Assembly (NCBI GenBank): GCA_016794505.1
Contig: JAEUJZ010000074.1
Coordinates: forward strand, 113,061-177,060
Direction: 5' to 3'
Length of the DNA: 64,000 nt
DNA from: Myxococcales bacterium
GTDB taxonomy: Bacteria > Myxococcota_A > Polyangia > Palsa-1104 > JAEUJZ01
Part shown: one piece after another, positions 26,243 to 35,233 of the stretch
How positions within the stretch are numbered: position 1 is the first letter of the stretch
Layout of the letters: each line of letters starts with the position of its first letter
Translations under genes and position numbers: made by a program
Notes under the pieces: model-generated
The model's input: the letters and a program-made list of their open reading frames with translations, nothing else
What the model was told of the DNA's origin: nothing
The model's database searches: none

Positions 26243-26479
26243 TCAGCGGCCGGCTGGCCGAGGCGGAACCGGGACGGGACTGGGGCCGGGGCTAGCAGGG
26301 CCGGCGGGGCTGGGTCCGTCCGGGCTCGGCTCCACTTTACCCGCCTGACCACGACGCATGGCTCGCTCAGCGGCGCTCTTGAGCGGGGCCAGAACGTGCT
26401 GCTTGAAGCCCGCGTCATCGGCCAAGTCATTCAAATCGGCGATCGCCAAGACCGCCGACGCCGCGCGCACCCAGGCCAT
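26243..26479 (-). CDS. Possible small ORF with helical and Pro-rich parts
   Basis: The 360-base gap between two minus-strand genes holds this 78-codon frame, which begins MAWVRAASAVLAIADLNDLADDA when read on (cut to that length here). A helical, charged segment follows, then a Pro/Ser/Gly tail. The amino-acid makeup looks more protein-like than most chance frames here, but there is no ribosome binding site at 26479, and in-frame GTG codons at 26494 and 26518 are equally possible. It may be a remnant. Treat it as tentative. Apart from this frame and the hairpin, I see nothing in the gap. Confidence 0.3.
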   Translation of the reverse strand: MAWVRAASAVLAIADLNDLADDAGFKQHVLAPLKSAAERAMRRGQAGKVEPSPDGPSPAGPASPGPSPVPVPPRPAGR

Positions 26480-26541
26480 GCGGTTGGGTGCCACGCTCGC
26501 TGCGAGCCGTGCAGGCACCCGTGCAGGCGGTGGCGTGCTCG

Positions 26542-28359
26542 CTAGAGGTGATCGACGTAAGTCACCAGGGCGTCGCGGCGGCTGGCCTCGGGCACATAGT
26601 GGTCCGGGTCGGCGGCATCCTGCAGGAAGGCGGACAGCGTCAGAGCGCGCCCATCGTGACCATATGGAGCTCGCTTCCAAGCCTGCAAGAGCGACGGCAC
26701 GATGAGCTGCTTGCCGCGTACCTTGGCCGTCTGGCCATTGGTCATGGCATCGCCGCTGTGACAGGTGGAACAGTGACTGGCAAACAGCTCAGCCCCGCGC
26801 GCGGCCAGCTCGGCTTCACGTCGCGAGACGGGCGGCGACCAAGCCGGACGCTGCGAGCGCAGGAAGGTGGCGATGTTGGCCGCTAGCTCGGGCCGGATCG
26901 AGTTGCCAAAGCGCGACATGTCGCTCTCGATGAGCTCAGGCAGCGAGCTCTCGCTGCCGTCCCAGCGGAACGACGAGCGGCTGGCCAGCCCAAACAGGGA
27001 CAGGGTGCGCAGCTTTTCACTGCTGTTCGGCGTGCTCCACAAGTGACCGTCTTCGCCGCCTTGGCTGTGACAGGACTCGCAGGTCAGGCCACGCGCGTTG
27101 CCGGTGTAAAAGGCGGTCCGGGCTTCACGCAGGTCAGCCGGCAGGCGCGACTCGGGCAGGGGCAGGCTGGACACGATGGTTCCGTCGGAGCGCAGGGTGT
27201 GCAGGGCGCGCGGCATATCCGCCACAAGCAAGAACTGGTCGCTGCCCAGCGGCGCCAGGGCCAGCGGATACAGCGCCTGACCACTGGCCAGCTTCGGGCG
27301 CAGCGGGCGCACCGAGCCGAGCGTTCCATCAGCTCCGACGCTGGCGACATACGCAGGGGGGCGGCCCGCTTCGGGGCTGGTCTTGCCTGGCAGAGGCACG
27401 TTGCCAATCGCGATGGCCAGAAGGGATGCGCCACTGCCGCTGAGCGCGAAGTCCTGCGGCCCGGTGGCTTCGCCGGGATGGACACCGATCCCGATCTGCT
27501 GCTCTTTGCTGCTGAGCGTCGTCCAGAACGGCATGATGGGAAGCGGCGGACCGTAATAGGGCGGCGCCTTCAGGGTCGTCGGCGATATGCGCTGGGTATA
27601 GGCCATCAGCACCCGTGTGTCGCCGAGCTTGATCATGCGCGACAGGCCGGCCGGCACCATGGGCAGGCCGCTTGCTTGATAGTCGCCCGGCCGCAGCACG
27701 GACACGGTCTTGCCGTCGCGGGTTAGGCGAGCGATGGTGGCGCTGCGCGTACTGGCCAGCCAAAGCTCGCCTTGGACGATCTGCAGCTCTGCGACGTGCG
27801 ACAGCGGGCTCGACAGCACGCGGTCGACGCTCAGACGATCGCCTGCGCGCTGCAGACGCATCACCGGGCCGCGTGTACAGGCCACCCACAGGCCGTCGGC
27901 TTCGTCGATGGCCAGGCTGCTCGGCTGCGGGCAGACAGGCCCCCAGGGGCCGCGGCTTCCGTCGGGCCGCACGCTGACCACGCGTCCGGCGTTGGCCAGC
28001 GCGACATAAAACGTACCGCTGGCGTCGCGCACCGGTCGCAACGGGGCGCTGCCCGGTACGTCCAGCGGGATCGACGCCACAGGCCCGCTCGGAAGCTGGG
28101 CAAACAGCAGCCGATTGTCATCTGGATCGGCGATCAGCGCCGTCTTGCCGTCGGCAGAGACCGCAAGGCCGCTGCGCCCGAGCACGGCCGGGGCATCGCT
28201 GTTTACATAGGCGGCCGGCGTCACCCAGCTGGGATCCTGAACGCCTTCGATGAACGGTGCGGTCGTTTTGGGCAGATCGAGGACGGTGCCGCAGCCTCCC
28301 AGCAGCGAGGCGAGAGCGAGCGAGGAGGTGCCGAACAGGTTACGCATAGCTTGACGCAT
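26542..28359 (-). CDS. Lipoprotein with beta-propeller and two c-type heme motifs
   Basis: The signal peptide ends SLLGGC, a good lipobox. Residues 50-400 show propeller-like repeats (GLAVSADGKTALIADPDDN, then SSLAIDEADGLWVACTR and similar). The C-terminal 200 residues carry two heme motifs, CESCH near residue 425 and CSTCH near residue 540, in a layout like the diheme cytochrome c peroxidase/MauG family, with SRFGNSIRPELAANIATFLRS between. The combination suggests a periplasmic or surface redox protein. The ATG at 28359 follows GGGGAAGTCCT. The exact substrate and partners are unknown. Confidence 0.87.
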   Translation of the reverse strand: MRQAMRNLFGTSSLALASLLGGCGTVLDLPKTTAPFIEGVQDPSWVTPAAYVNSDAPAVLGRSGLAVSADGKTALIADPDDNRLLFAQLPSGPVASIPLDVPGSAPLRPVRDASGTFYVALANAGRVVSVRPDGSRGPWGPVCPQPSSLAIDEADGLWVACTRGPVMRLQRAGDRLSVDRVLSSPLSHVAELQIVQGELWLASTRSATIARLTRDGKTVSVLRPGDYQASGLPMVPAGLSRMIKLGDTRVLMAYTQRISPTTLKAPPYYGPPLPIMPFWTTLSSKEQQIGIGVHPGEATGPQDFALSGSGASLLAIAIGNVPLPGKTSPEAGRPPAYVASVGADGTLGSVRPLRPKLASGQALYPLALAPLGSDQFLLVADMPRALHTLRSDGTIVSSLPLPESRLPADLREARTAFYTGNARGLTCESCHSQGGEDGHLWSTPNSSEKLRTLSLFGLASRSSFRWDGSESSLPELIESDMSRFGNSIRPELAANIATFLRSQRPAWSPPVSRREAELAARGAELFASHCSTCHSGDAMTNGQTAKVRGKQLIVPSLLQAWKRAPYGHDGRALTLSAFLQDAADPDHYVPEASRRDALVTYVDHL

Positions 28360-28520
28360 AGGACTTCCCCTTTGCAGCCCACGTTTGGGCGCGGCATGGA
28401 TTCATACTGCGCAATCGAGCCCCCCTGGCGATACCAAAGGGCCTTGCAAACCGACATGCAGGGCTGTCGGTCTGGCATTAAGCCTTTGCACTTGCTGTGC
28501 CAGACCCGCCGAATGCCGAC

Positions 28521-30386
28521 TTACAGACCGAGTGACTGCGGCAGAAGTGCCAGGATCTGCTCGTATTCTTTCTTTTCGCAGATATCGGCCTGGATACTCT
28601 GCCGCGGGCCCAGCGTTTCGCCCATCGGCGCGCCAAACGAAGCAAACTTGCTAAGTCGATGCTGCGCCGAATACGTCATCGCGCCAGGAGTCGTACAGGT
28701 ATGACGCTTCTCAACCAGGCAGTCCAGGTCCGTGGCCGCACAGGTCGTCTGGGCTGGATCAAGCTCTAGAGCAACTGTCGCCGGGTTGATCATTTTCTTA
28801 CCGTACAGATCACCCCAGACCTTCATGGTCGTCGCGCTGTCATCATAAAACTTGATGGGACCTGGTGGCACGATGGCTGCCATGAGCACATTGTACTTGT
28901 GATCAGCGCCGATCATGTCGTTGACCACGCTTGGATTCGCACCTTTGGGCCCGAGCACGGGATACAGGAATGTCTGCATTGCATCTTCTTTGCAGTCGGT
29001 TTTCATTCCGGCGCTGAAGAAGTCTTCTTTGCAGGTTGTGCTCATGGCAAAGCCGCGGAAGTTCAAGTGAAAGTTCGTGGGCTGCTTGGCGCCGCCCGGC
29101 GTGCCGGGCGAGGTGTTGTAGTCGTACAGCATCGCGGCCTTGCTCGGATCGGCCAGGGACTGATCGTCTTCGTCCGATATCAAGACAAGGAACAGCAGCG
29201 AGGTATTCGAGTTCCGATCGGGGTCCATCGCGGGTGTGCGGTTGTAGCGAAAGAAGTCTTTGCCCTTTCCGATCGCGCGACGCACCGCTTCAAACGGGGC
29301 TTCCCGGCCACAGCCGCGCTCTCCAAGATAGGCGCGGCAGGACATCATGGTACTAAACGCGCTGCTGATCGCGTTGATGTCATTACTGCTACCAGCCGGC
29401 AAACTAATATTACTTGATACGGTTCCGGCGCTGTTTGATTCGATACGAATGAATGGTTTCATATCATTCGCGATATATTCTTTGTTGCAATACGTGGTAC
29501 AGCGCGGATCGCTCGCCGTGTTGGGGCGCATCGTGCATGACTTTTCTTGAAAATTGCCATCATCGCCGAGTTTTGTGCAGTCTCTGAGCTGTGAGATTCT
29601 TGGATCTGCGTCATAGCCAATACCGACATTCGTAGAAATAATGCCGACATGAATGCTCAACTCTTGGCTTCGACCTTTGCTTTTGTGGTACTCTTTTATC
29701 TTTTTAAATGACTCGATTAATTTATCGGCAAACACACCAATTTTCGATGTTAGCAATCCTTGCTTGTCGGCCATGGATGGTGAGTTATCAATAACAAACA
29801 GGACATCAATGGCGCGAATGTTATCGCGCAGCGACATGATTACTGCGGGATCCGGCCGGCGCACGAGCAGCTGAAACAAGCCAAGCTCTTGAACCGCCAC
29901 CGGCACGGCGGGGCGCTGGCTGAGCACGACGCGCTGCATCGGGTTTTCAAGCGGCTGCGACGCGGCGTTGTGAGCGACAAAGAAGGCGTCGGTGTAGTGG
30001 ATCCGCTGGCGCTCATACGGCAGCCAGACGGTGACATCACCGCGGGGCAAGGGCGGCTTGGCCGTGATGCGCAGCGTCGGCCCGACGGCCTCGGCATTTT
30101 CGGACAGCGACGGCGCGGGATCGATCTGCGCGATGGTGAATACGGTCTCGCTGCGGATTAGACCGGGCGGAACCTGCAGCAGCAGGCCCTGGAGCGCCGG
30201 ATCCTGGGTGTGCCCACCGTCCAGCGCGATCTGCCCACCGGCCGGTCCCAAGCGGAAGCTGCCGAGCACGGTGCCCGGCCCAAAGCGGTCGTCCCCGTCG
30301 AGATGGTCGCTGCCACCGCAAGCGACCACACCGGCCATCCACGAAATCAGGCCAAGCAGGCACAGGCTCTTCTGCACTCGGGTCAT
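28521..30386 (-). CDS. VWA-domain lipoprotein
   Basis: The 621-residue protein starts with a lipoprotein signal (LCLLGLISWMAGVVAC). Residues 30-190 are beta-rich and may be a ZU5-like domain (QVPPGLIRSETVFTIAQI and PPLPRGDVTVWLPYE). A von Willebrand A domain starts near residue 205 with DVLFVIDNSPSMADKQ, the metal-binding DxSxS form, and contains LFLVLISDEDDQS. The rest has many paired cysteines. The ATG at 30386 follows CCAGGAGACGCCC; the longer frame to 30581 has no signal and is rejected. Bases 29380-29800, inside the VWA domain, are markedly AT-richer than the rest. It is divergent from the large kinase gene. Confidence 0.87.
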   Translation of the reverse strand: MTRVQKSLCLLGLISWMAGVVACGGSDHLDGDDRFGPGTVLGSFRLGPAGGQIALDGGHTQDPALQGLLLQVPPGLIRSETVFTIAQIDPAPSLSENAEAVGPTLRITAKPPLPRGDVTVWLPYERQRIHYTDAFFVAHNAASQPLENPMQRVVLSQRPAVPVAVQELGLFQLLVRRPDPAVIMSLRDNIRAIDVLFVIDNSPSMADKQGLLTSKIGVFADKLIESFKKIKEYHKSKGRSQELSIHVGIISTNVGIGYDADPRISQLRDCTKLGDDGNFQEKSCTMRPNTASDPRCTTYCNKEYIANDMKPFIRIESNSAGTVSSNISLPAGSSNDINAISSAFSTMMSCRAYLGERGCGREAPFEAVRRAIGKGKDFFRYNRTPAMDPDRNSNTSLLFLVLISDEDDQSLADPSKAAMLYDYNTSPGTPGGAKQPTNFHLNFRGFAMSTTCKEDFFSAGMKTDCKEDAMQTFLYPVLGPKGANPSVVNDMIGADHKYNVLMAAIVPPGPIKFYDDSATTMKVWGDLYGKKMINPATVALELDPAQTTCAATDLDCLVEKRHTCTTPGAMTYSAQHRLSKFASFGAPMGETLGPRQSIQADICEKKEYEQILALLPQSLGL

Positions 30387-30631
30387 GGGCGTCTCCTGGA
30401 ATCTGAGAGGGTTGAGGCCCGGCTGCGCATGGGCGCCCATGGGCGCGCCCAGAACATTCGCGCTGCGCAGCGGGCGGAAGAAGACGCTGTGCATGCGGCA
30501 TACCAGCCCTAAGTGCAGGGATTGTCTGCGCAGCCTGCGACGAAGCGAGAGCGAGCGGCCCATCGCAGGGGTCGTTGGCATCTCTCTGGCAAATCAAAGC
30601 CGTCGGGACGTAGATTGAAAGGGAGAGATCC

Positions 30632-33600
30632 GTGACAGGGGAGTCCACAGATCGCGCTCTGCAGCCGGGTGAGCGCATGGGTTCGCTGCGCGTTCTGCAG
30701 CACGTCCACGACGGATGCTATGGCGTGCTCTATCGCGCAGAGGACAGCGAGAGCCGACAGAGCGTCGCTCTGCGCATCCTGCCGACCGCGGGGGGACACG
30801 CCGCGTTGCAGAACTTGCAAAGCCTGGCTGCACATGTGCAAGCGCTGCAAAAGCTGGCTTTGCCTTTGGTGCCGCTACCGCTTCAGTCCGGGACGACTCG
30901 GGCTGGACACGCCTACCTAACGACCGAGTGGATCGAGGGCCAGCCGCTCGCGTTCCACCTGCCCAGGCTAGGCCCTGGCGAGCTACTCGCCATCTTGCAG
31001 GGCCTGGCGGGCTGTCTGGATGCGGCGCATCGGCACGGGGTCCATCACCTGCTGCTTCGACCGAGCCAGGTCTTGCTGCGGGCGATGCCGGACGGCACCT
31101 TACGGCCTGCGCTGCTGGGTCTGGGCTGGTATCAGCTGCTCGGTGACCGCAGGCCGGCACTCGCCGCGGCCGCTCGGGCAGCGCTGGCCCCAGAGCAGCA
31201 ATCGGGGGGCGGCATCCCAGCCCTGCCGGCTGCCGCAGATGTGTATGGGTTTGCGTCGCTGATACGGGCCTGGCTGGAGCGACCGATGGCCGGCGGGACG
31301 GCCGCCCCCTGGGGTCGCGGCCCGCAGCGAAACCAGGCGTTGGCGCAAGCCCTGGGCGGGCTGGTGCATGCCATGCAGGGGGCAGACCCAGCGACGCGGC
31401 CGACGATGAGCGAGGTCAACACGCGCCTCTATGCGCTCTTGACGTCGGGAGACTTTAGCGGGCAGCGCTCGGCCCGCGACAACCTGACGCTGGTGCCTGC
31501 CACGCTCAGCGGGATCAAGGATGCCCGAGCCGCCGGCTCGCCCCAGGGGCGCGAGTCAGCCAACGCCGGGGACCCGCTTGTCGGACAGTGCTTTGGCAGC
31601 TTCCGCTTGCTGCGCTTGCTCGGCAAAGGAGCGATGGGCGCGGTCTATGAGGCGCGCCATGTGGTCATCGGCACGCGGGCCGCCGTCAAAGTGCTTCGCC
31701 GCCAGCTGACCGCGGGCATGGGGGGGCATGAATACGTCAAGCGCTTCCTCGATGAAGCCCGCGCGGTCAACATCATTGAGCATCCGGGGGTCGTCTCGAT
31801 CTTTGAGTTCGGCCAGCGCGTCGAGGACGACCTCCTGTACATCGTGATGGAGTATCTGCCCGGCGACACGCTGGAGTCGCTGCTGGCTCGTCGCCAGCAC
31901 CCACTGTCGCTGCGCGAGGCGCTGCCCATCGCCATGCAAGCTGCTCAGGCTCTGGCCGCGGCCCACGAGTGCGGCATCGTGCATCGCGACATCAAGCCGA
32001 GCAATCTGATGCTGCTGGCAGAGCCGCTGGCCCCCGATACGCTGCGCGTCAAGATCGTCGACTTCGGCATTGCCAAGCTGGGCCCCGAGTCCACGCGGGA
32101 AGGCGATCCCGAGCGGGAAGATCAGACGGAAGCCGGGGCAGTCATGGGGACTTACGCATACATGGCCCCAGAACAGTACGGAGACGCCAGTCGCGTCAGC
32201 GGCAAGGCCGATACCTTCGCGCTGGGCGTGCTGATCTACGAGATGCTGACGCTGCGGTCGCCATTTGGCGAGGCCAACTCGTTTTCGGTAGTGGGCAAAA
32301 AGGCGCAGGCCTTGCCGACGCATGGCCGGTCGGCACAGAGCTCGCCGCGGCTGGCCCAGCTGCTGGCGCAGATGATGGAGGGCGAGGCCCCGCTGCGACC
32401 GGACATGCCGCAGGTGATTGCCGTGCTGCGCGAGGAGCTACTGCAGATCCAGCGCCCGCAGCGGCGACGCGATCCCCTGCTGCTTCTGGCAGGCCTGCTT
32501 TCCCTGCTGGTGATCGGCGGGCTGGTGATCGGCGGGCTGGTGTACGTGGCCAGCCAGCCCAAGCGCCCCGACGAGCGCAGGCGGGCCGCAGTGCGTGAGC
32601 AAGCGCGGCGGCTGCTCGAAGGGATCTTGATCGCTCCGCGCACCGACCCTGCGCTGCGCGCCGAGGCGGCCCGCGCACTGGGGCGCTCACGCGATCCGCG
32701 CTATTTCGATCTGCTGATGCGACAGCTGAGCGACGGTTCCGAGGTCGTGCAGCAGGGGACGCTGCTCGCGCTGAGCGAGCTGGGGGATTCGCGGGCCGTG
32801 ACGCCGCTGCGCGAACGGCTGCGGGCCGGTCAGCGCAGTGGGCGAGTTGCCGATCACGAATGGTGGGCCCTGCTGTGCGTGTTGTCGCTGCAGCGGGGAC
32901 AGGCCGAGCCCTTGAATTCGACGGAGCGTGAGCTGATCGACATCTTTCAGAAGTCACCGCAACTGCTGGCCGACACACAGCCGGCCTGGGGACGTCGCTT
33001 GGCGCTGCAGACGGCGCTGTATCTGCGGACAGCGCCGGAGCAGCGACGGCCGCTGCGGCCCAGCCTGCTCGGGCTCTTGGCAGCGCGACAAATCAGCCCG
33101 CCCGAGCGCCTGCGTGCGCTGCACAGCCTAGCCGAGGGGCTGGATGACGACTGGCCCGAGCTGCGCGAACCCCTGGAACAGATCGCGCGGCTGCGCGACG
33201 CCCCCGAGCATGCCCTGCAGGCGATGGCGCAGCTCCGTCGCGCCCAGGCCCTGCGTCCCGAGCAAGAAGCGTGGGCAGAGAGCTTCGTACAGCAGCATGT
33301 GGAATACCGGGGAGTGGTGGCGCGCCAAAACGTCGCGCTGGCCGGCTTGACGACGGACTGCGAGCTCTTGCGCGGGGTGGTGGCGGACCGCGAGCGCAGT
33401 GAGCTAGAGCGCAAACAGGCGGCCGACAGCGTGGCCTTCTGTCCGTTTGAGCACCTGGAACCGCTCAGCGATCTGCTGGCCGAGAAAAGTCCTGCCTCAC
33501 CGACGGTACGCGTCACCCTGGCCGGCAGTCTGCTGCGAGCGCTCGGTCGCCCTGCCGAGCAGATCGCCGAGCAGAGCTCTAGCCTGGATGCTGCGGTCGC

Positions 33601-35233
33601 AGGCTTGTGGGGGACCGATCGCATCGGTGCCATCGAGCTAGCCGCCCAAGGCCCCGGAGAAGACGGCAAGCGCTGGCTCTTGGCGGGTCTGCGCGACCAA
33701 GATCCGCGGGTGCGGGATGCCAGCTCGCGGCTGCTCTCTGCGCAGTCTTTGCTGCCGCGTCTGCGCTGGATGCGGGACGCGCTGCTCGATGCCAACACCG
33801 ACGCGCAGGTCGCAGGCATGAAGGCCGTCGTGTACCTGCTGGATGCCCTGCAACAGCAAGGACAGAGCGCGCCTGAACAGGAAGCCGCCGCGCTGCGCGA
33901 GCGGGTGCTTTCCCTGCTGTCGCAGAGCCGCGATGAAGTGGCGCAAGGCGTGGCGCGCACGCTGCTTTATTGGCTGGGCGACAGCCGGCAAAAACGGGCT
34001 CTGGAACAGACCCTCACGTCGGGCACATCCGTCGCAAAGCGCGTGCTCATTGAGCTCTTGTCACCGCGGGATTCGCTGCTGTTGCGTGCGCTGCAAGACG
34101 CGGATCCGCGGGTGCGGTTTTTTGCGGCTCGCCGCTTGTCGGATGGCGGCCGCAAGGAAGGCATCGCCGTGCTGCGCGAGATGCTGGCGCGCGAGGGAGA
34201 AGAGTCGCTGATCGCCTACTGGCTGCTGCGCCGACTGGGGCAGGACGAGGCCCCGCCACGTCACCTGATCGACATGCTCGGACGAAGCTATCCGGCCTAT
34301 GTGCGGGTGCACGTGGTGCAGATCCTGGGCGCGCTACCGGGCGCGCCAGCGATCCACGAGCTAGAGCGAGCAGGACGCGACCTATCGGGGGTCGTCCGTC
34401 GCCAAGTAGCACGGGTCGCAGCCGAGCTCTGGTCGCGCACGCGAGCGCCGCGCCTGCTCGACTTGCTCGATCGCTTGCAGAGTGATGAGGATGTCAGCGT
34501 CCGCATGTACGCCCAGCGCCTGCGAGCCGGGCTGCACGCCAGCGTCGCCACAAAGCGAGCCGAGGTCGGCCAGCCCCCAGCGACGGAGCCGCCGTCTTCC
34601 CCGCGCGCTGACCTGGGGGCTCGGCAGGATCCGCCCTCGGCAGCGCAGGATCCCCCGAGGCCGCAGCCTGCCGTGGGAACCTCGGGCACACGTCCCACGC
34701 GCACGCCAAGCGAGCTGGAGCGAGTCGAGGAGGCGCAGCGCCTGGCCGCGGTTTCTGCCACGCGGTCCGAGGGAATCCAGCGACTGCGTCAGATCGCCGA
34801 TCTGCGCCGCTGCCAAGGCAGTGCTGCGATGCGTGCCTGCAGCCTGCTTGGCGAGCTACTGCTCGCGGACGACGCCATGGCCGATCGAGCCTTGGGGCTG
34901 AACTACCTCAAGCGGCGCTGGAGCGCGGCGGCAAGCCTGCAAAATTCATCCGGGGGACTGTCGCGGACCGAAGCCTGGCGACGCTTTGGCGGCAAGCTGA
35001 GCTGGCTGACCATCCGTCGACCGCGCGCCGATCGCAGCTGCCAGACCGTGCATGACGAGCTGCACCTGCCACAGCCCGAGATGAGCGTGCTGCAGCTCAG
35101 CCCAGAGCGTTTCCAGTTGCGCGCCGGAGAACACTTCATTCGTGACTGCTGCCAAGCCAGCGAGCAACACATGGTGAGCTGTCGTCACTTCGTCAGCCTG
35201 CTCTCGGCGGGCGTGGGAGCGGTTCGTAAATGA
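30632..35233 (+). CDS. Giant membrane Ser/Thr kinase: pseudokinase + kinase + TM + HEAT repeats
   Basis: The 1533-residue chain is unusual. Residues 15-275 look like a kinase domain (ALRILPT at the Lys strand, HHLLLRPSQVLLRA at the catalytic loop, LLGLGW where DFG should be) but lack the catalytic Asp and the DFG Asp, so it is a pseudokinase. Residues about 323-610 are an active Hanks-type kinase: GKGAMGAVYEA, Lys353 in AAVKVL, HRDIKPSN with Asp453, DFG at 477 and APEQYGD. A membrane helix follows at about 617-642. The remainder is many HEAT-like helical pairs (for example QQGTLLALSELGDSRAVTPL), ending in a cysteine-containing tail. The start is GTG 30632 with AAAGGGAGAGATCC upstream. The stop overlaps the PEGA gene (ATGA). 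Confidence 0.93.
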   Translation: MTGESTDRALQPGERMGSLRVLQHVHDGCYGVLYRAEDSESRQSVALRILPTAGGHAALQNLQSLAAHVQALQKLALPLVPLPLQSGTTRAGHAYLTTEWIEGQPLAFHLPRLGPGELLAILQGLAGCLDAAHRHGVHHLLLRPSQVLLRAMPDGTLRPALLGLGWYQLLGDRRPALAAAARAALAPEQQSGGGIPALPAAADVYGFASLIRAWLERPMAGGTAAPWGRGPQRNQALAQALGGLVHAMQGADPATRPTMSEVNTRLYALLTSGDFSGQRSARDNLTLVPATLSGIKDARAAGSPQGRESANAGDPLVGQCFGSFRLLRLLGKGAMGAVYEARHVVIGTRAAVKVLRRQLTAGMGGHEYVKRFLDEARAVNIIEHPGVVSIFEFGQRVEDDLLYIVMEYLPGDTLESLLARRQHPLSLREALPIAMQAAQALAAAHECGIVHRDIKPSNLMLLAEPLAPDTLRVKIVDFGIAKLGPESTREGDPEREDQTEAGAVMGTYAYMAPEQYGDASRVSGKADTFALGVLIYEMLTLRSPFGEANSFSVVGKKAQALPTHGRSAQSSPRLAQLLAQMMEGEAPLRPDMPQVIAVLREELLQIQRPQRRRDPLLLLAGLLSLLVIGGLVIGGLVYVASQPKRPDERRRAAVREQARRLLEGILIAPRTDPALRAEAARALGRSRDPRYFDLLMRQLSDGSEVVQQGTLLALSELGDSRAVTPLRERLRAGQRSGRVADHEWWALLCVLSLQRGQAEPLNSTERELIDIFQKSPQLLADTQPAWGRRLALQTALYLRTAPEQRRPLRPSLLGLLAARQISPPERLRALHSLAEGLDDDWPELREPLEQIARLRDAPEHALQAMAQLRRAQALRPEQEAWAESFVQQHVEYRGVVARQNVALAGLTTDCELLRGVVADRERSELERKQAADSVAFCPFEHLEPLSDLLAEKSPASPTVRVTLAGSLLRALGRPAEQIAEQSSSLDAAVAGLWGTDRIGAIELAAQGPGEDGKRWLLAGLRDQDPRVRDASSRLLSAQSLLPRLRWMRDALLDANTDAQVAGMKAVVYLLDALQQQGQSAPEQEAAALRERVLSLLSQSRDEVAQGVARTLLYWLGDSRQKRALEQTLTSGTSVAKRVLIELLSPRDSLLLRALQDADPRVRFFAARRLSDGGRKEGIAVLREMLAREGEESLIAYWLLRRLGQDEAPPRHLIDMLGRSYPAYVRVHVVQILGALPGAPAIHELERAGRDLSGVVRRQVARVAAELWSRTRAPRLLDLLDRLQSDEDVSVRMYAQRLRAGLHASVATKRAEVGQPPATEPPSSPRADLGARQDPPSAAQDPPRPQPAVGTSGTRPTRTPSELERVEEAQRLAAVSATRSEGIQRLRQIADLRRCQGSAAMRACSLLGELLLADDAMADRALGLNYLKRRWSAAASLQNSSGGLSRTEAWRRFGGKLSWLTIRRPRADRSCQTVHDELHLPQPEMSVLQLSPERFQLRAGEHFIRDCCQASEQHMVSCRHFVSLLSAGVGAVRK

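Noticed and set aside
30387..30581. N-terminal extension of the VWA lipoprotein
   Set aside because: The ATG at 30386 has a good ribosome binding site and starts the signal peptide; the extension has neither.
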